A DNA stretch of 58,606 nucleotides, from positions 1-58,606 of the IMG/VR virus record IMGVR_UViG_3300026528_000001; one strand, 5' to 3'. The translations under genes were made by a program, and so were the position numbers. Source of the stretch: a virus. This document shows positions 7,176-14,564 of the stretch, piece by piece; the first letter of the stretch is position 1; every line of letters starts with the position of its first letter. Below the pieces are notes generated by a model. That model worked only from the letters and a program-made list of their open reading frames with translations, did no database searches and was not told the origin of the DNA.

Positions 7176-7412
7176 TTATCCGTCTTCCTCGCTCTTCTCC
7201 CCTACCAAGCCGAGTGCGTCATCGAGATTGGAGTACTTCCGGGCAAACTCCATCAGGCAATTCACACTGTCCATCTTCCACTCCACCAGCCTCCCGCCCC
7301 TGGTAATCATCGTCAGCAGGTAATACCCCTTCCCAAGCGGCTTGATGCAAACCTCACACTCATTGGGTGTGACCTTGTGCGCCCGGTTCTGGTTACGGGT
7401 CTTGGTGGGCAT
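7176..7412 (-). CDS. Small protein of unknown function (78 residues)
   Basis: The start codon lies inside the end of the ERCC4-type nuclease gene (20-base overlap). The protein is basic at the N-terminus (MPTKTRNQNRAHK), has one CEVC pair and a beta-rich middle (GKGYYLLTMITRGGRLVEWK). It ends just before palindromic copy A. No family was recognised. Confidence 0.6.
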   Translation of the reverse strand: MPTKTRNQNRAHKVTPNECEVCIKPLGKGYYLLTMITRGGRLVEWKMDSVNCLMEFARKYSNLDDALGLVGEKSEEDG

Positions 7413-8136
7413 TGGGGTTAGTGCCGTTCAACTCTGCCACAATGCGTTGGCTGAGGATCTTCCCTATGCCGGCCACCTCTTTCCACTGGTCTTCCCCGGC
7501 GAGGACCATCTCACGCACAGACCCGTGGAAGTGTCTGGCCACGGCGCCGGCCCGGTCATAGCCCACCCCAGAGAGTTCCTTGGCCACACGGACGGCAAGG
7601 GACGGTTTGATGAGTGTGGGACGGTCGGACCTGTCAAATGCGAGGTGTGAGCGGTGGTCCTCCCACTCCTTGTCTGTCCACCAGCGGTACAAATTTAAGA
7701 CACACGCGGCCGTCTCTCTCTCGCTCTCGGTGCGCCTAAGCCTGACTCCGGTCATGGTCTCAATTGAGGTGAGCCAGTTGTCGAGCTCGCGGTACATCCA
7801 AACACGGGTCCCAAATACTACCGTCTGCCACCCGCCGCGGGCCAAACGCTCGAGAGTTCCTTCCTTGCCCGGACGCCACGCGCCTTCGACAATGAGGTAG
7901 ACCACGTCGTAGTCTCGCAGGAGCTTGGGAAGCTGGCCTCCAGAGAACCTCCCATTCTGAATGCACTGGAGGACATCGCTGAGTCCCTTGAGTTCGATGC
8001 CTACCATCATGGGTTTGCCTGGACCTTGGCCTATGAAGGCGGCATCGGCGCTCTCCAGACGACAAATTTCAGCACTCCCAGGAGGGAGAAGGCCATACAG
8101 TTCGCGGCTCCCGGTGCGATCGTCGATGAGAATCAC
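7393..8136 (-). CDS. ERCC4-type nuclease with C-terminal HhH region
   Basis: This 247-residue protein starts ILIDDRTGSRELYGLL, then GIELKGLSDVLQCIQNGRF, which fits the E-R-K-x-x-x-D active site of XPF/MUS81-type nucleases with Leu in place of Arg. QLPKLLRDYDVVYLIVEG is the following core strand. The C-terminus (about residues 195-240) has helix-hairpin-helix features (KELSGVGYDRAGAVARHF, VAGIGKILSQRIV). It likely cuts branched DNA during phage replication or recombination. GTG start at a GTGA overlap. Confidence 0.82.
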   Translation of the reverse strand: MILIDDRTGSRELYGLLPPGSAEICRLESADAAFIGQGPGKPMMVGIELKGLSDVLQCIQNGRFSGGQLPKLLRDYDVVYLIVEGAWRPGKEGTLERLARGGWQTVVFGTRVWMYRELDNWLTSIETMTGVRLRRTESERETAACVLNLYRWWTDKEWEDHRSHLAFDRSDRPTLIKPSLAVRVAKELSGVGYDRAGAVARHFHGSVREMVLAGEDQWKEVAGIGKILSQRIVAELNGTNPNAHQDP

Positions 8137-8597
8137 TTCTTTCTTAGGCTCAGGATGTACTTGGTGACTTCGTTGGACACTTCCGAGTTGGCATGTTTAT
8201 CGGGATGCACAAGGGAAAGAATCTTGGTCAGCATATTCTGGTCCAGCGTGCCGTTGGTCTTTTCCTGGGTCATCCGGTGCATCCGGCTCAGCAGTTCAAA
8301 GTTGGCCCGGTTCAGTTGTGCTTCCAGATTGGCCGTCTGAACCCTCAGCCTGTGGAGTTCCGCTTCGGCTTTCTCGGCGCGCTCACGCCATCGTGCCATA
8401 GCGTCTTGAGGAAGAGAAGCAACGGTTCCTGCCATTCCCCGCTGGAGACCTTGGGCCATCAGGTCTTCCAGTGGGATGCCACCAAATATCCGATTCATTT
8501 CGTCGTAGGTCACATCGTGAAAACCTCGTGGGATGCACGCATGGAGTCCCGATGGGTCCGCAGGAACGACTCCGCATCTCGTGCAGGCTGTGGGCAT
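8133..8597 (-). CDS. Zinc-motif, coiled-coil, J-domain-like protein (154 residues)
   Basis: The N-terminus has CTRCG and a later HAC, a possible zinc site. Residues 65-115 form a coiled coil (RERAEKAEAELHRLRVQ). The last 35 residues contain LSLVHPDKHANSEVSNEVT, with the HPD tripeptide that DnaJ-type J-domains use to stimulate Hsp70. Similar phage proteins end the same way. A chaperone-recruiting role in phage DNA replication is an inference. Confidence 0.6.
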   Translation of the reverse strand: MPTACTRCGVVPADPSGLHACIPRGFHDVTYDEMNRIFGGIPLEDLMAQGLQRGMAGTVASLPQDAMARWRERAEKAEAELHRLRVQTANLEAQLNRANFELLSRMHRMTQEKTNGTLDQNMLTKILSLVHPDKHANSEVSNEVTKYILSLRKK

Positions 8598-8601
8598 TGG
8601 C

Positions 8602-9405
8602 CTAGCTCCACGTTTCCGGGTTTGTCTCTGGCAAAATCATGCTCGCCAGATACGGAAAGGTATTCATGGGCGCCGCGAGAATCTGGCCCGTCAACTCGGC
8701 ATTCTGCCTGCACGTCAGTACATGGAGGCGAAAGCCGTCATCCCCAGGAGTATCCGTAGTGACCCGTGATACTCTGACCGAGGCCTGGACGATGAACCCG
8801 GTATCCCCAAACCCGCTTCTCTCATACTCACCGGTCCGGCTCCCCTTGGTGCCTCCCTTGCCATCGGGCACATCCACCCACACCGCCTTCATCTTGTGAA
8901 CCAGGATCAGGTTGGCGTTCCCGTCATAGGCCATCCGTAGCATTTCCCTGAACTCGCTATTGACCGTGGTGTAGTGGTGGGGCATGACCTGGGCCAGCTT
9001 CCCGAAGCGCGCGAGCCGCAACAACTCCCACACCTCTGTGGCGGTGTCCATCACCACGGTCCTGAATGAGCGGAGCGCGGCTTTGTAGTCTGCCATCAGT
9101 GAGGTCCACACCTTGTCCGCCTCGTCAGCCACTTCTTTGGCGTTGCCTCGGGTCGTGCTGGGGAGCTGGTAACTGGAGACGTAGATCTTCTTGTCGCGGG
9201 CGAATTTATGGACGACTCCCTCCAATCCCAAGTCCATATTGATGATGCCGATGGGACCGGGAGCGGTCATGGCAAGGTGGGACTTGCCTTCCTTCTCACG
9301 GCCCTCCACCGAGAGTATGACTCTCGGCTTCACCTCAGTGTCGGCGAGGTCAAAGCCGGTTCCTTTCAAGAGTTGACTGTCTTTTGGGTCTCTTTGGGTA
9401 GCCAC
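8602..9405 (-). CDS. AAA/RecA-like phage ATPase (Sak4/AAA_24-like)
   Basis: A 267-residue protein with a P-loop in VEGREKEGKSHLA (GxxxxGKS) near residue 40 and a hydrophobic strand ending in Asp, IGIINMDLG, shortly after. A second strand, FRTVVMDTATEV, is a likely Walker B. The size and order fit phage RecA-like ATPases that promote strand annealing. Its neighbours are a PD-(D/E)XK nuclease and an SSB-like protein, a usual recombination set. The GTG start has AAGGAG upstream and lies within the end of the nuclease gene (40-base overlap). Confidence 0.72.
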   Translation of the reverse strand: MATQRDPKDSQLLKGTGFDLADTEVKPRVILSVEGREKEGKSHLAMTAPGPIGIINMDLGLEGVVHKFARDKKIYVSSYQLPSTTRGNAKEVADEADKVWTSLMADYKAALRSFRTVVMDTATEVWELLRLARFGKLAQVMPHHYTTVNSEFREMLRMAYDGNANLILVHKMKAVWVDVPDGKGGTKGSRTGEYERSGFGDTGFIVQASVRVSRVTTDTPGDDGFRLHVLTCRQNAELTGQILAAPMNTFPYLASMILPETNPETWS

Positions 9406-9977
9406 CCTCTGCTCCTTCCATGAGCCAAAATCATGCTCCAGTTGTCATGAAGTTCCCTCTGACTGAACTCAATCGCGTACCCCTGCGGCCGGGGCACAGT
9501 GGGTTTATAGTCCCCATTCACATACAGAATACGGAAGTTGGCTCGAGTCAGCTTCAAAGCGTGACAATACGCCTTGGCTTGCACGAACCAGTGCCAGTTC
9601 TCACTCTCCAGGTCCCGAGCAGCACTGCGCCAAGTACACTTCCACTCTTCCAACACCGGCGGATCCTGAGCGAAGTCCACGGCGTCAGGAGTCATAAGAA
9701 TCCCGTCGAGTTCAATTTCCCCGACACGCACGAGTCCCGGTGCGGCCCAGGACCTTTCCCGGTTCATCTCACGGGTGACAATGTCCTCCCATACAAACCC
9801 CAGTGTGCGGTAGAGCTTCAACTTCTCGTCTCCCATAGCCCTTGGGTTCCGGTCACGACCGATACTCTTTTCCATGTCCTTGATGACGTCTGTGAGGTGG
9901 ACTCCCGCGGTTCTCATGCGGTTGTCCGAGGAGAAGTAGGAGGAGTCGATTATCAGGTCGAAGGGGGTGAGTTTCAC
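9366..9977 (-). CDS. PD-(D/E)XK nuclease (phage exonuclease / Cas4-like)
   Basis: A 203-residue protein. The core reads ELDGILMTPDAVDF, then PPVLEEWKCTWRSA, giving the D...ExK active site, and NWHWFVQAKAYCHAL supplies the usual Q-x-x-x-Y helix of RecB/Cas4-type nucleases. No iron-sulfur cysteines are obvious. It probably resects DNA ends for the adjacent annealing or recombination proteins. GTG starts just after the upstream stop. Confidence 0.8.
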   Translation of the reverse strand: MKLTPFDLIIDSSYFSSDNRMRTAGVHLTDVIKDMEKSIGRDRNPRAMGDEKLKLYRTLGFVWEDIVTREMNRERSWAAPGLVRVGEIELDGILMTPDAVDFAQDPPVLEEWKCTWRSAARDLESENWHWFVQAKAYCHALKLTRANFRILYVNGDYKPTVPRPQGYAIEFSQRELHDNWSMILAHGRSRGWLPKETQKTVNS

Positions 9978-10829
9978 CTAAGCCATCTCCACCTTCTGGG
10001 CTTTGGCATCGTACTTCCACGGATGTCCCTCGCCCCCGAGGAATGAATCTTGGTACACCATTCCGACAATGGTCTGCCGGTCCGGGTCGCTCGCCAATAC
10101 TTTGAACACCTCGGCAGTGAGCCGGTTCTTCAGGATTGATCCGCCCATCTGCGTGAGTATGCCCAACACCACAGTGCGGGCCTTCTCGACCTGAGCCTCG
10201 CCAGCTTGGTTCGTGGCACCGGCGGCCATGGCGGCGGCGTGGGCCTCGGTTGCTGTGGACGGTCCCTTGCTGGCCGGCATCTTTGAGACGCTCCCACCTG
10301 CGGCTTTGGCCTTCTTCGCCTCCCATGGGAAGCGGTAAATCTTACTCACCACGAGTATGGTGGCCTCCCGGGTCTTGTCTGCGGACTTGACCAGTCCTTT
10401 TCTCTCAGGCTGCGGTATTCGGTGAACGTGGCATTCCATGCCGTCGATCACGGAGATGTCACCCTCGAGGAGTTTGTCTTCGGGGAACCCGGCGTTGACC
10501 AGGGCGACGATGAAGAGTCCGACATTAGACGTAGTCTTCAGCCCGCCAACCCCGGTCACCTCGAGTGTCTTGCCATCCGCTGACGGCATGAGGTTTCTGG
10601 CGTCTCCGCAGGAGTAGTACTGGGTGTAAGTTTCAGTGAGGGGTGTGCCATCGCCCCCGGTCTCCATTGTTATTGCGAGCGCCGGGACGGCATTGTGGAT
10701 CTGGCCCGCGTAGTCCCACATGACAAACCTCGCCTCGTTAATTGTCACATCCACATCGTCTATGAGTCCGCCTGTGGTGAAGTCACTGGGCCTCAGGCTG
10801 GCGCGTTTTGGTTTTTCCATTTCCTTCAT
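9978..10829 (-). CDS. SSB-like phage DNA metabolism protein
   Basis: This 283-residue protein starts MKEMEKPKRASLRPSDFTTG after a perfect AGGAGGT ribosome binding site. A beta-rich N-terminal domain (to about residue 165) resembles phage proteins thought to bind single-stranded DNA, and a charged, alanine-rich linker and helical tail follow. It lies directly upstream of the nuclease and ATPase genes and has its own promoter at 10857-10886. The KRASLRPSDF motif is shared with the otherwise different protein at 13732-14343. The SSB role is an inference. Confidence 0.6.
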   Translation of the reverse strand: MKEMEKPKRASLRPSDFTTGGLIDDVDVTINEARFVMWDYAGQIHNAVPALAITMETGGDGTPLTETYTQYYSCGDARNLMPSADGKTLEVTGVGGLKTTSNVGLFIVALVNAGFPEDKLLEGDISVIDGMECHVHRIPQPERKGLVKSADKTREATILVVSKIYRFPWEAKKAKAAGGSVSKMPASKGPSTATEAHAAAMAAGATNQAGEAQVEKARTVVLGILTQMGGSILKNRLTAEVFKVLASDPDRQTIVGMVYQDSFLGGEGHPWKYDAKAQKVEMA

Positions 10830-10856
10830 TGATTTACCTCCTAAGTGTGGGTTGGC

Positions 10857-10886
10857 ATCATGCCGTGTCTTGTGTCTGTCAGTCAA
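10857..10886 (-). promoter_or_regulatory. Promoter P2 for the SSB-like gene
   Basis: TTGACT (10886-10881), an 18-base spacer, and CATGAT (10862-10857). The bases after the -35 box, GACAGACACA, match the other family promoters at 11268, 14525 and 53385. The -35 box overlaps the stop of the upstream gene. The -10 box is weak by itself; the call rests on the shared -35 region and position. Confidence 0.55.
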
Positions 10887-11211
10887 CAGGAAAAACGTCC
10901 AACGCTTCCAGTCTCGCCTCGGCCAGACGCTCCCGCTCACGGAATTCAACCTCTTGACGTTGGGCTTCGGCCAAGTTGGCCAGGATGGTTTCGACAGGAA
11001 GCGCCGTAACACGGTTACGGTTTTCGTCTTCGGCTTTCAGTCGGGAAGCGTGCTCGTAGGCTTTCCCGGCCATGTATGCGTCAAGTTCCGAGCCTCTGAT
11101 TGCCGTGGAAGCGATTATCTCCCCACGGTAATAAAGACGCGTGAACCCGTGACTGTAGATGTAGCGGTAATCCTTGCCTTCTTTGGTCAGGAATAAGCTT
11201 GGTCTGGGCAT
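10879..11211 (-). CDS. Protein of unknown function (110 residues)
   Basis: The ATG follows AAGGGAGA at good spacing and is the first gene downstream of promoter P1. The N-terminal half is beta-rich (KDYRYIYSHGFTRLYYRGEI); the C-terminal half is a charged helix (LAEAQRQEVEFRERERLAEA) that may form a coiled coil. No family was recognised. It heads a small replication operon with the SSB-like gene. Confidence 0.66.
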   Translation of the reverse strand: MPRPSLFLTKEGKDYRYIYSHGFTRLYYRGEIIASTAIRGSELDAYMAGKAYEHASRLKAEDENRNRVTALPVETILANLAEAQRQEVEFRERERLAEARLEALDVFPVD

Positions 11212-11237
11212 TTTGTCTCTCCCTTAGGTATGCGAGA

Positions 11238-11268
11238 ATGATATGCCATGTGTGTGACTATGAGTCAA
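11238..11268 (-). promoter_or_regulatory. Promoter P1 for the replication genes
   Basis: TTGACT (11268-11263), a 19-base spacer, and TATCAT (11243-11238). The predicted start lies about 20 bases before the ATG at 11211, leaving room for its ribosome binding site. The -35 region forms the palindrome TGACT-CAT-AGTCA, so a repressor site may overlap it. It belongs to the same family as the promoters at 10886, 14525 and 53385. Confidence 0.65.
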
Positions 11269-11297
11269 CAACAATCTTCACTTCCCCTCACTGTTTC

Positions 11298-12950
11298 TCA
11301 CGCCACAAGTGGCCCGCTCGGGGGAGCGGGAAGGGGAATGACCACTGACCGTCTGACCGCTTCCCGGAACCACCTTGGGGCCATCCCTTGATTCCTTCCG
11401 TAGAACCAGGTCCACATGTCATCCACGATATACGTCTCGCACCAGTCGGTCTGACTCCTGACCCCGCGGCCGGCTGCTTGGACCACGGACTGCATTGCCA
11501 GGTACAGGCCATACTCTGGGTCTGCCTCAGTCCTCGCACGCACCAGGGGATCCCTGCCATCGGGGAAGGGCACCTTGGCGATTATCTGGTATCTGCACTC
11601 GTCGTCTGGGAAATCCACCCCGGTCGTCACGCTCGGGGATACGAGTACGCTAGGCGCCTTGGCTCGCTTGAACTGGCTCACAGCGTATGCCACTCCTCCA
11701 GCCCGGTGGGTGAGCATCAGATCTTTGTACTGACTCCTCTCCAGTATCAAGCGCGCGCGATCATAGCTCACGGTGTGGATGATTCCCTTGCGATCCAATC
11801 TTCGGCCTATGATCTGATCCATGCGCATGACCCACAATAAGACGTCTGTCTCACTCGACCTGTGGTTGAGCCTCACCGTGGGAATGTGGGTAACCAGACG
11901 GTTCTGCACAGGGAAAGTGCTGGGGCAATCCTCGATCTCCACTTCTTCACTTTGGATTCCCAGGAGGCTCAGTGTCTTTGGCCTTACCGTGGCTGAGGTC
12001 AGCATTACCCTGGGTATCCCGAGAAACAAACTCCCTTCCGCATAGGGCGCCGGCCACAGAGGGGTGAGGGTGACTCCCTTCCCTCGCCTATCGATCACCC
12101 ATTCTCCTTTGGCTCGATTCAACTCCTCGAGCTTCCCTATGAGTTGCTTCAGCTCCCGCGCGCGCCGGCGGGTAGAACCACTCGACCCGACCGAGCCGGC
12201 TTCACCTCTCAGCCCTTTGTATGCCTGCGCGGCTGCCACGCTCCCACGGGCGGCCCAAGTCTTCCATTCTTTCAAGTCGTCCGTGTTGGGGAACCTGAGT
12301 CCCAGAAACCTCAACTCGTACTGGTCCAGGCTGATCTCCAGGGCCCCACTCAATTCATCAGGGACCAGCGAGGCTTCATCACATACCAGCAGGTCGAACT
12401 TTCCCAGGGCATCCGCATCCGCCCTATGGCTGGCTATCCAATAGGCGTAATTGGTCACCACCAGGCGGCTCCTATTCGCGTGTCTCACCGCGTCGAAGTA
12501 CTCACATCCTTGACCCTTGTAACGGCACTCATACCCATGGTGGCAGGGCCCGTCCCACGCCGATGGGTATGTGGCAGGAACCTCACCGGGGGAGGAGCTT
12601 CGAAGAGGCGAAGCCTCTGAGAAGCGAGGAGGGGACACACCATTCCCACCCGTGAGTATGGCGCAAGGGTAGTTAGTCTGACCTCGGATGTCACGTAGTC
12701 CTACTTCCTCAAAGTCATGGAGTAATTGATTTTCAAGCGCCTTGGTCGCGGTCAGTACCGCCACACGCCTACCTGTGGCGAGTGCGGCTACCATATAGAT
12801 GAGGCTTTTTCCCGACCCTGTACTTAAAGTTAGTGCCACGAAGCGTTTATCTGAGTCTACAGCTCTGAGAAAAGCTTCGCCCTGTCCCTGTCTCCAGGTG
12901 TCATACCTCTGTGGGGCGCCGAGTGAGTTAGGCGGCGGCAGTATGGTCAT
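11298..12950 (-). CDS. XPD/DinG-like superfamily 2 helicase with Fe-S cysteines
   Basis: A 550-residue helicase. Walker A is STGSGKS (residues 43-49), the Walker B box is DEAS (191-194), and motif VI is QAAGRGVRS near residue 490. Four cysteines at 96, 136, 142 and 149 are placed as in the iron-sulfur domain of XPD and DinG, suggesting a 5' to 3' helicase. Between the first and second cysteine lies a segment encoded by palindromic copy B, which stretches the C96-C136 spacing. The start overlaps the upstream gene by 23 bases. It is the largest replication enzyme found; no polymerase or primase accompanies it. Confidence 0.88.
   Translation of the reverse strand: MTILPPPNSLGAPQRYDTWRQGQGEAFLRAVDSDKRFVALTLSTGSGKSLIYMVAALATGRRVAVLTATKALENQLLHDFEEVGLRDIRGQTNYPCAILTGGNGVSPPRFSEASPLRSSSPGEVPATYPSAWDGPCHHGYECRYKGQGCEYFDAVRHANRSRLVVTNYAYWIASHRADADALGKFDLLVCDEASLVPDELSGALEISLDQYELRFLGLRFPNTDDLKEWKTWAARGSVAAAQAYKGLRGEAGSVGSSGSTRRRARELKQLIGKLEELNRAKGEWVIDRRGKGVTLTPLWPAPYAEGSLFLGIPRVMLTSATVRPKTLSLLGIQSEEVEIEDCPSTFPVQNRLVTHIPTVRLNHRSSETDVLLWVMRMDQIIGRRLDRKGIIHTVSYDRARLILERSQYKDLMLTHRAGGVAYAVSQFKRAKAPSVLVSPSVTTGVDFPDDECRYQIIAKVPFPDGRDPLVRARTEADPEYGLYLAMQSVVQAAGRGVRSQTDWCETYIVDDMWTWFYGRNQGMAPRWFREAVRRSVVIPLPAPPSGPLVA
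12581..12634 (+). repeat. Palindromic element, copy B (in frame inside the helicase gene)
   Basis: Left arm CCTCACCGGGGGAGGAGC and right arm GCGAGGAGGGG flank the stem GCTTC/GAAGC and AGAGGC/GCCTCT. It is 54 bases, a multiple of three, and is read on the minus strand without a stop as part of the helicase, roughly residues 106-123 (FSEASPLRSSSPGEV region). Serine, proline and arginine dominate, as expected for a tolerated surface insert. Confidence 0.85.
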
Positions 12951-13233
12951 GGTCGGGGTAAATCATCCGGTAGAGGTCAGGGTCAATCTGCCTACGGTAT
13001 TTGCGGAGCATCCATTTGGCTGAGATCAACTGACTTCTGTTCAAGCCACCGTCTTGCGCTTTCGCGGCAAGTGAATGCCCAAGGCCGGTATCGGCCTTGG
13101 AAAACCCGACGCCGTTTTTGACCTTAGCATAGTCAGTATCCAGACAAGTCAGGATTCCGAGTATCGTGCACACTGCCGTGACGTGATCCCATGACCAGCA
13201 TTCATCCCCGATCGGAAGCAATCCGGCTCTCAT
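12928..13233 (-). CDS. Conserved phage replication-associated protein (101 residues)
   Basis: The middle and C-terminus, NGVGFSKADTGLGHSLAAK and LISAKWMLRKYRRQI, match a short domain often seen at the ends of phage helicases and DNA polymerases, where its function is unknown. Here it is a free protein just before the helicase gene, overlapping it by 23 bases, and it starts at an ATGA overlap with the RHH gene. It may work as a helicase cofactor. Confidence 0.62.
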   Translation of the reverse strand: MRAGLLPIGDECWSWDHVTAVCTILGILTCLDTDYAKVKNGVGFSKADTGLGHSLAAKAQDGGLNRSQLISAKWMLRKYRRQIDPDLYRMIYPDHDHTAAA

Positions 13234-13487
13234 TCCATCTCTCCTTCCCGGATTATGGCTTCCAGCATTCGGTTGTCTACCCTACCCAATACTCTGTCTA
13301 TTTCCTTGTTTGACAGGGTGATTCCCTGGACGGCCCGATGCTGCCGCCAAGCATTGAGATAAGCATCCAGCATCTGCTTCATGACCTGTGTTACCGTCAT
13401 ATTTCTTTCCTTGGCGTTTTCTCTCAGCAGCATCCTGTAAGCCGGGTCAAGTCTAAATGTTACAGTCTCTTTCGGCGTTTTTCCCAT
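13230..13487 (-). CDS. Ribbon-helix-helix DNA-binding protein (85 residues)
   Basis: TVTFRLDPAYRMLLRENAKE followed by MTVTQVMKQMLDAYL is a clear ribbon-helix-helix pattern: one strand, then two helices with the turn near ERNM. Such dimers bind short direct repeats. It is the first gene of the helicase operon and lies directly downstream of the CGTAA repeats at 13556-13590, so autoregulation is likely. A long C-terminal helix (about residues 40-85) may add a second interaction. Confidence 0.75.
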   Translation of the reverse strand: MGKTPKETVTFRLDPAYRMLLRENAKERNMTVTQVMKQMLDAYLNAWRQHRAVQGITLSNKEIDRVLGRVDNRMLEAIIREGEME

Positions 13488-13731
13488 GGTTTCCCTCTCG
13501 GAATGTAAATCACATCTGCTGCCGATAAAATGTGTTTGTCAAGCAAAAAATCGTATCTTTACGTGGCATTACGTGCTCTTTTACGATGTCGATTTTACAA
13601 TCAAATATCTTCAAGTCAGCTAGTTACAAGAATTAGTATTACAAGTAGGCGGTGGGGCGGCAAAATGGGTAAAAAAAGGTGAAAGTGTGTCATGTCCGGT
13701 CTTCATACTACTAATACTTAATACTTACTAC
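13488..13731. other. AT-rich non-coding region, regulatory or origin candidate
   Basis: No gene is seen in these 244 bases, which are clearly richer in A and T than the rest of the genome. They hold one-turn-spaced CGTAA repeats (13556-13590), two TTACAAG copies about 14 bases apart (13624 and 13638), A-runs, and a 7-base tandem repeat at the far end. A minus-strand TTGACA near 13540 could be a -35 box, but no good -10 box is found at normal spacing. The mix suits an operator region or replication origin. Confidence 0.45.
13556..13590 (-). promoter_or_regulatory. CGTAA direct repeats, possible RHH operator
   Basis: Read on the minus strand, ATCGTAAAAG, GCACGTAATG and CCACGTAAAG place CGTAA three times at 12- and 10-base intervals, about one helical turn. 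Tandem short repeats of this kind are typical binding sites for ribbon-helix-helix proteins, and such a protein is encoded immediately downstream at 13230-13487. Confidence 0.4.
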
Positions 13732-13739
13732 TTACTCAG
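13712..13739. repeat. Seven-base tandem repeat
   Basis: TAATACT, TAATACT, TACTACT and TACTCAG follow one another with a strict period of seven. The array covers the end of the leftward gene at 13732, including its stop codon. Heptad arrays are recognised by some ParG/omega-type RHH proteins, but the motif here is not their known one. Confidence 0.5.
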
Positions 13740-14343
13740 GGCACTTTTTTGTCCAGTATTCGAGGAACTCGCTGAGCTTGGCAAGGTGGGCTTTTTTGCG
13801 CCGGCCTTCAGGGAAACTGTTTTTGGCGGCGGCGATTGTGTCGCGCAGGAAGTCGCGGGCTTCCTCTGGACCGTACTTTGCGGCGGCATCGCTCGCGGCA
13901 CGCTCGGCGTCGGCCAGGTTTTCGGCCAGTCCGTTTTCCTCCATCTGGCGTCGGATGATTTCGCGCTCGGCGATTACACCCCCCAGAATCGTCTTGATCT
14001 TCGGTGACCCGTTGCGGTGGAATATGGTCAAAAACAGCAGCGCCAGTGCTGACCGGACCACATCGGCACGGTTATCCCAGTTTGGATAAACCATGGCCTT
14101 GATCAGTTGGTCCATCGCCCGACCCACCTTCGCCGTAACGTGTGCGTGCAGGTCAACCGACGGTCCTCCTGCCTTCTGATCCTGGCCAGGGAAAAACACA
14201 TCTTCCTCAAAGCTGATCCGCTCGTCTGGTTTGGGCAGGCTTTTGTACAGATCCTTCATCCCTTCCTCAAGCATTGGCTCGAAATCCTTCCTTGGCTTGG
14301 CGAAATCGACGGGTCTGAGACTGGCTTTCTTTGTGTCGCTCAC
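13732..14343 (-). CDS. Protein of unknown function with KKASLRPVDF N-terminus (203 residues)
   Basis: GTG at 14343 follows an AGGAGGAG ribosome binding site and opens VSDTKKASLRPVDFAKPRKD. This N-terminal motif closely matches that of the SSB-like protein at 9978-10829. The middle (about residues 80-120) is helical and hydrophobic (NRADVVRSALALLFLTIFHR). The C-terminal half is charged and helical. It is the first leftward gene from the divergent control region, so it is probably expressed early. No family was recognised. Confidence 0.68.
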   Translation of the reverse strand: MSDTKKASLRPVDFAKPRKDFEPMLEEGMKDLYKSLPKPDERISFEEDVFFPGQDQKAGGPSVDLHAHVTAKVGRAMDQLIKAMVYPNWDNRADVVRSALALLFLTIFHRNGSPKIKTILGGVIAEREIIRRQMEENGLAENLADAERAASDAAAKYGPEEARDFLRDTIAAAKNSFPEGRRKKAHLAKLSEFLEYWTKKCPE

Positions 14344-14396
14344 AGGCTTTCTCCTCCTCGCACAGGGGCGGGTACGGGCGTTTAACAAACAGGCCG

Positions 14397-14427
14397 GGCG
14401 GTGAGCCACGCCCGTGGACTCACCGCC
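14397..14427. promoter_or_regulatory. Near-perfect hairpin in the leader of the leftward gene
   Basis: GGCGGTGAG pairs with CTCACCGCC, and inside it CCACG pairs with CGTGG across a two-base loop, broken by a single unpaired base: a 14-bp hairpin. It lies between the predicted promoter at 14489-14516 and the GTG at 14343. On the minus strand it is followed by CGGCCTGTTTGTT, a weakly T-rich tract, so it may act as an attenuator. Confidence 0.45.
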
Positions 14428-14488
14428 TTCGACCTGTTCGAGGAAGGCACAAGGCTGGGGGCCTCGCGCGTAACGTGAACGACTGGGT

Positions 14489-14516
14489 ATATTATCCACC
14501 ACCAGGACTGAATCAA
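14489..14516 (-). promoter_or_regulatory. Leftward promoter candidate
   Basis: TTGATT (14516-14511), a 16-base spacer, and TAATAT (14494-14489) on the minus strand. The transcript would have a leader of roughly 140 bases before the GTG at 14343, including the hairpin at 14397-14427. It is not part of the TTGACT family and lies almost back to back with promoter P3. Confidence 0.45.
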
Positions 14517-14524
14517 CAAAAATC

Positions 14525-14554
14525 TTGACTCAAAGACACCACACTAAGTATCAT
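14525..14554 (+). promoter_or_regulatory. Promoter P3 for the XRE regulator
   Basis: TTGACT (14525-14530), an 18-base spacer, and TATCAT (14549-14554). The sequence after the -35 box, CAAAGACACCACAC, matches P1, P2 and P4. Transcription should begin about 14560, so the ATG at 14565 would have almost no leader. Confidence 0.65.
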
Positions 14555-14564
14555 TTTCCCCGTC

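Noticed and set aside
11288-11560. 90-codon minus-strand frame overlapping the helicase end
   Set aside because: Same strand but a different frame from the helicase motif VI region; no coupling or independent signal.
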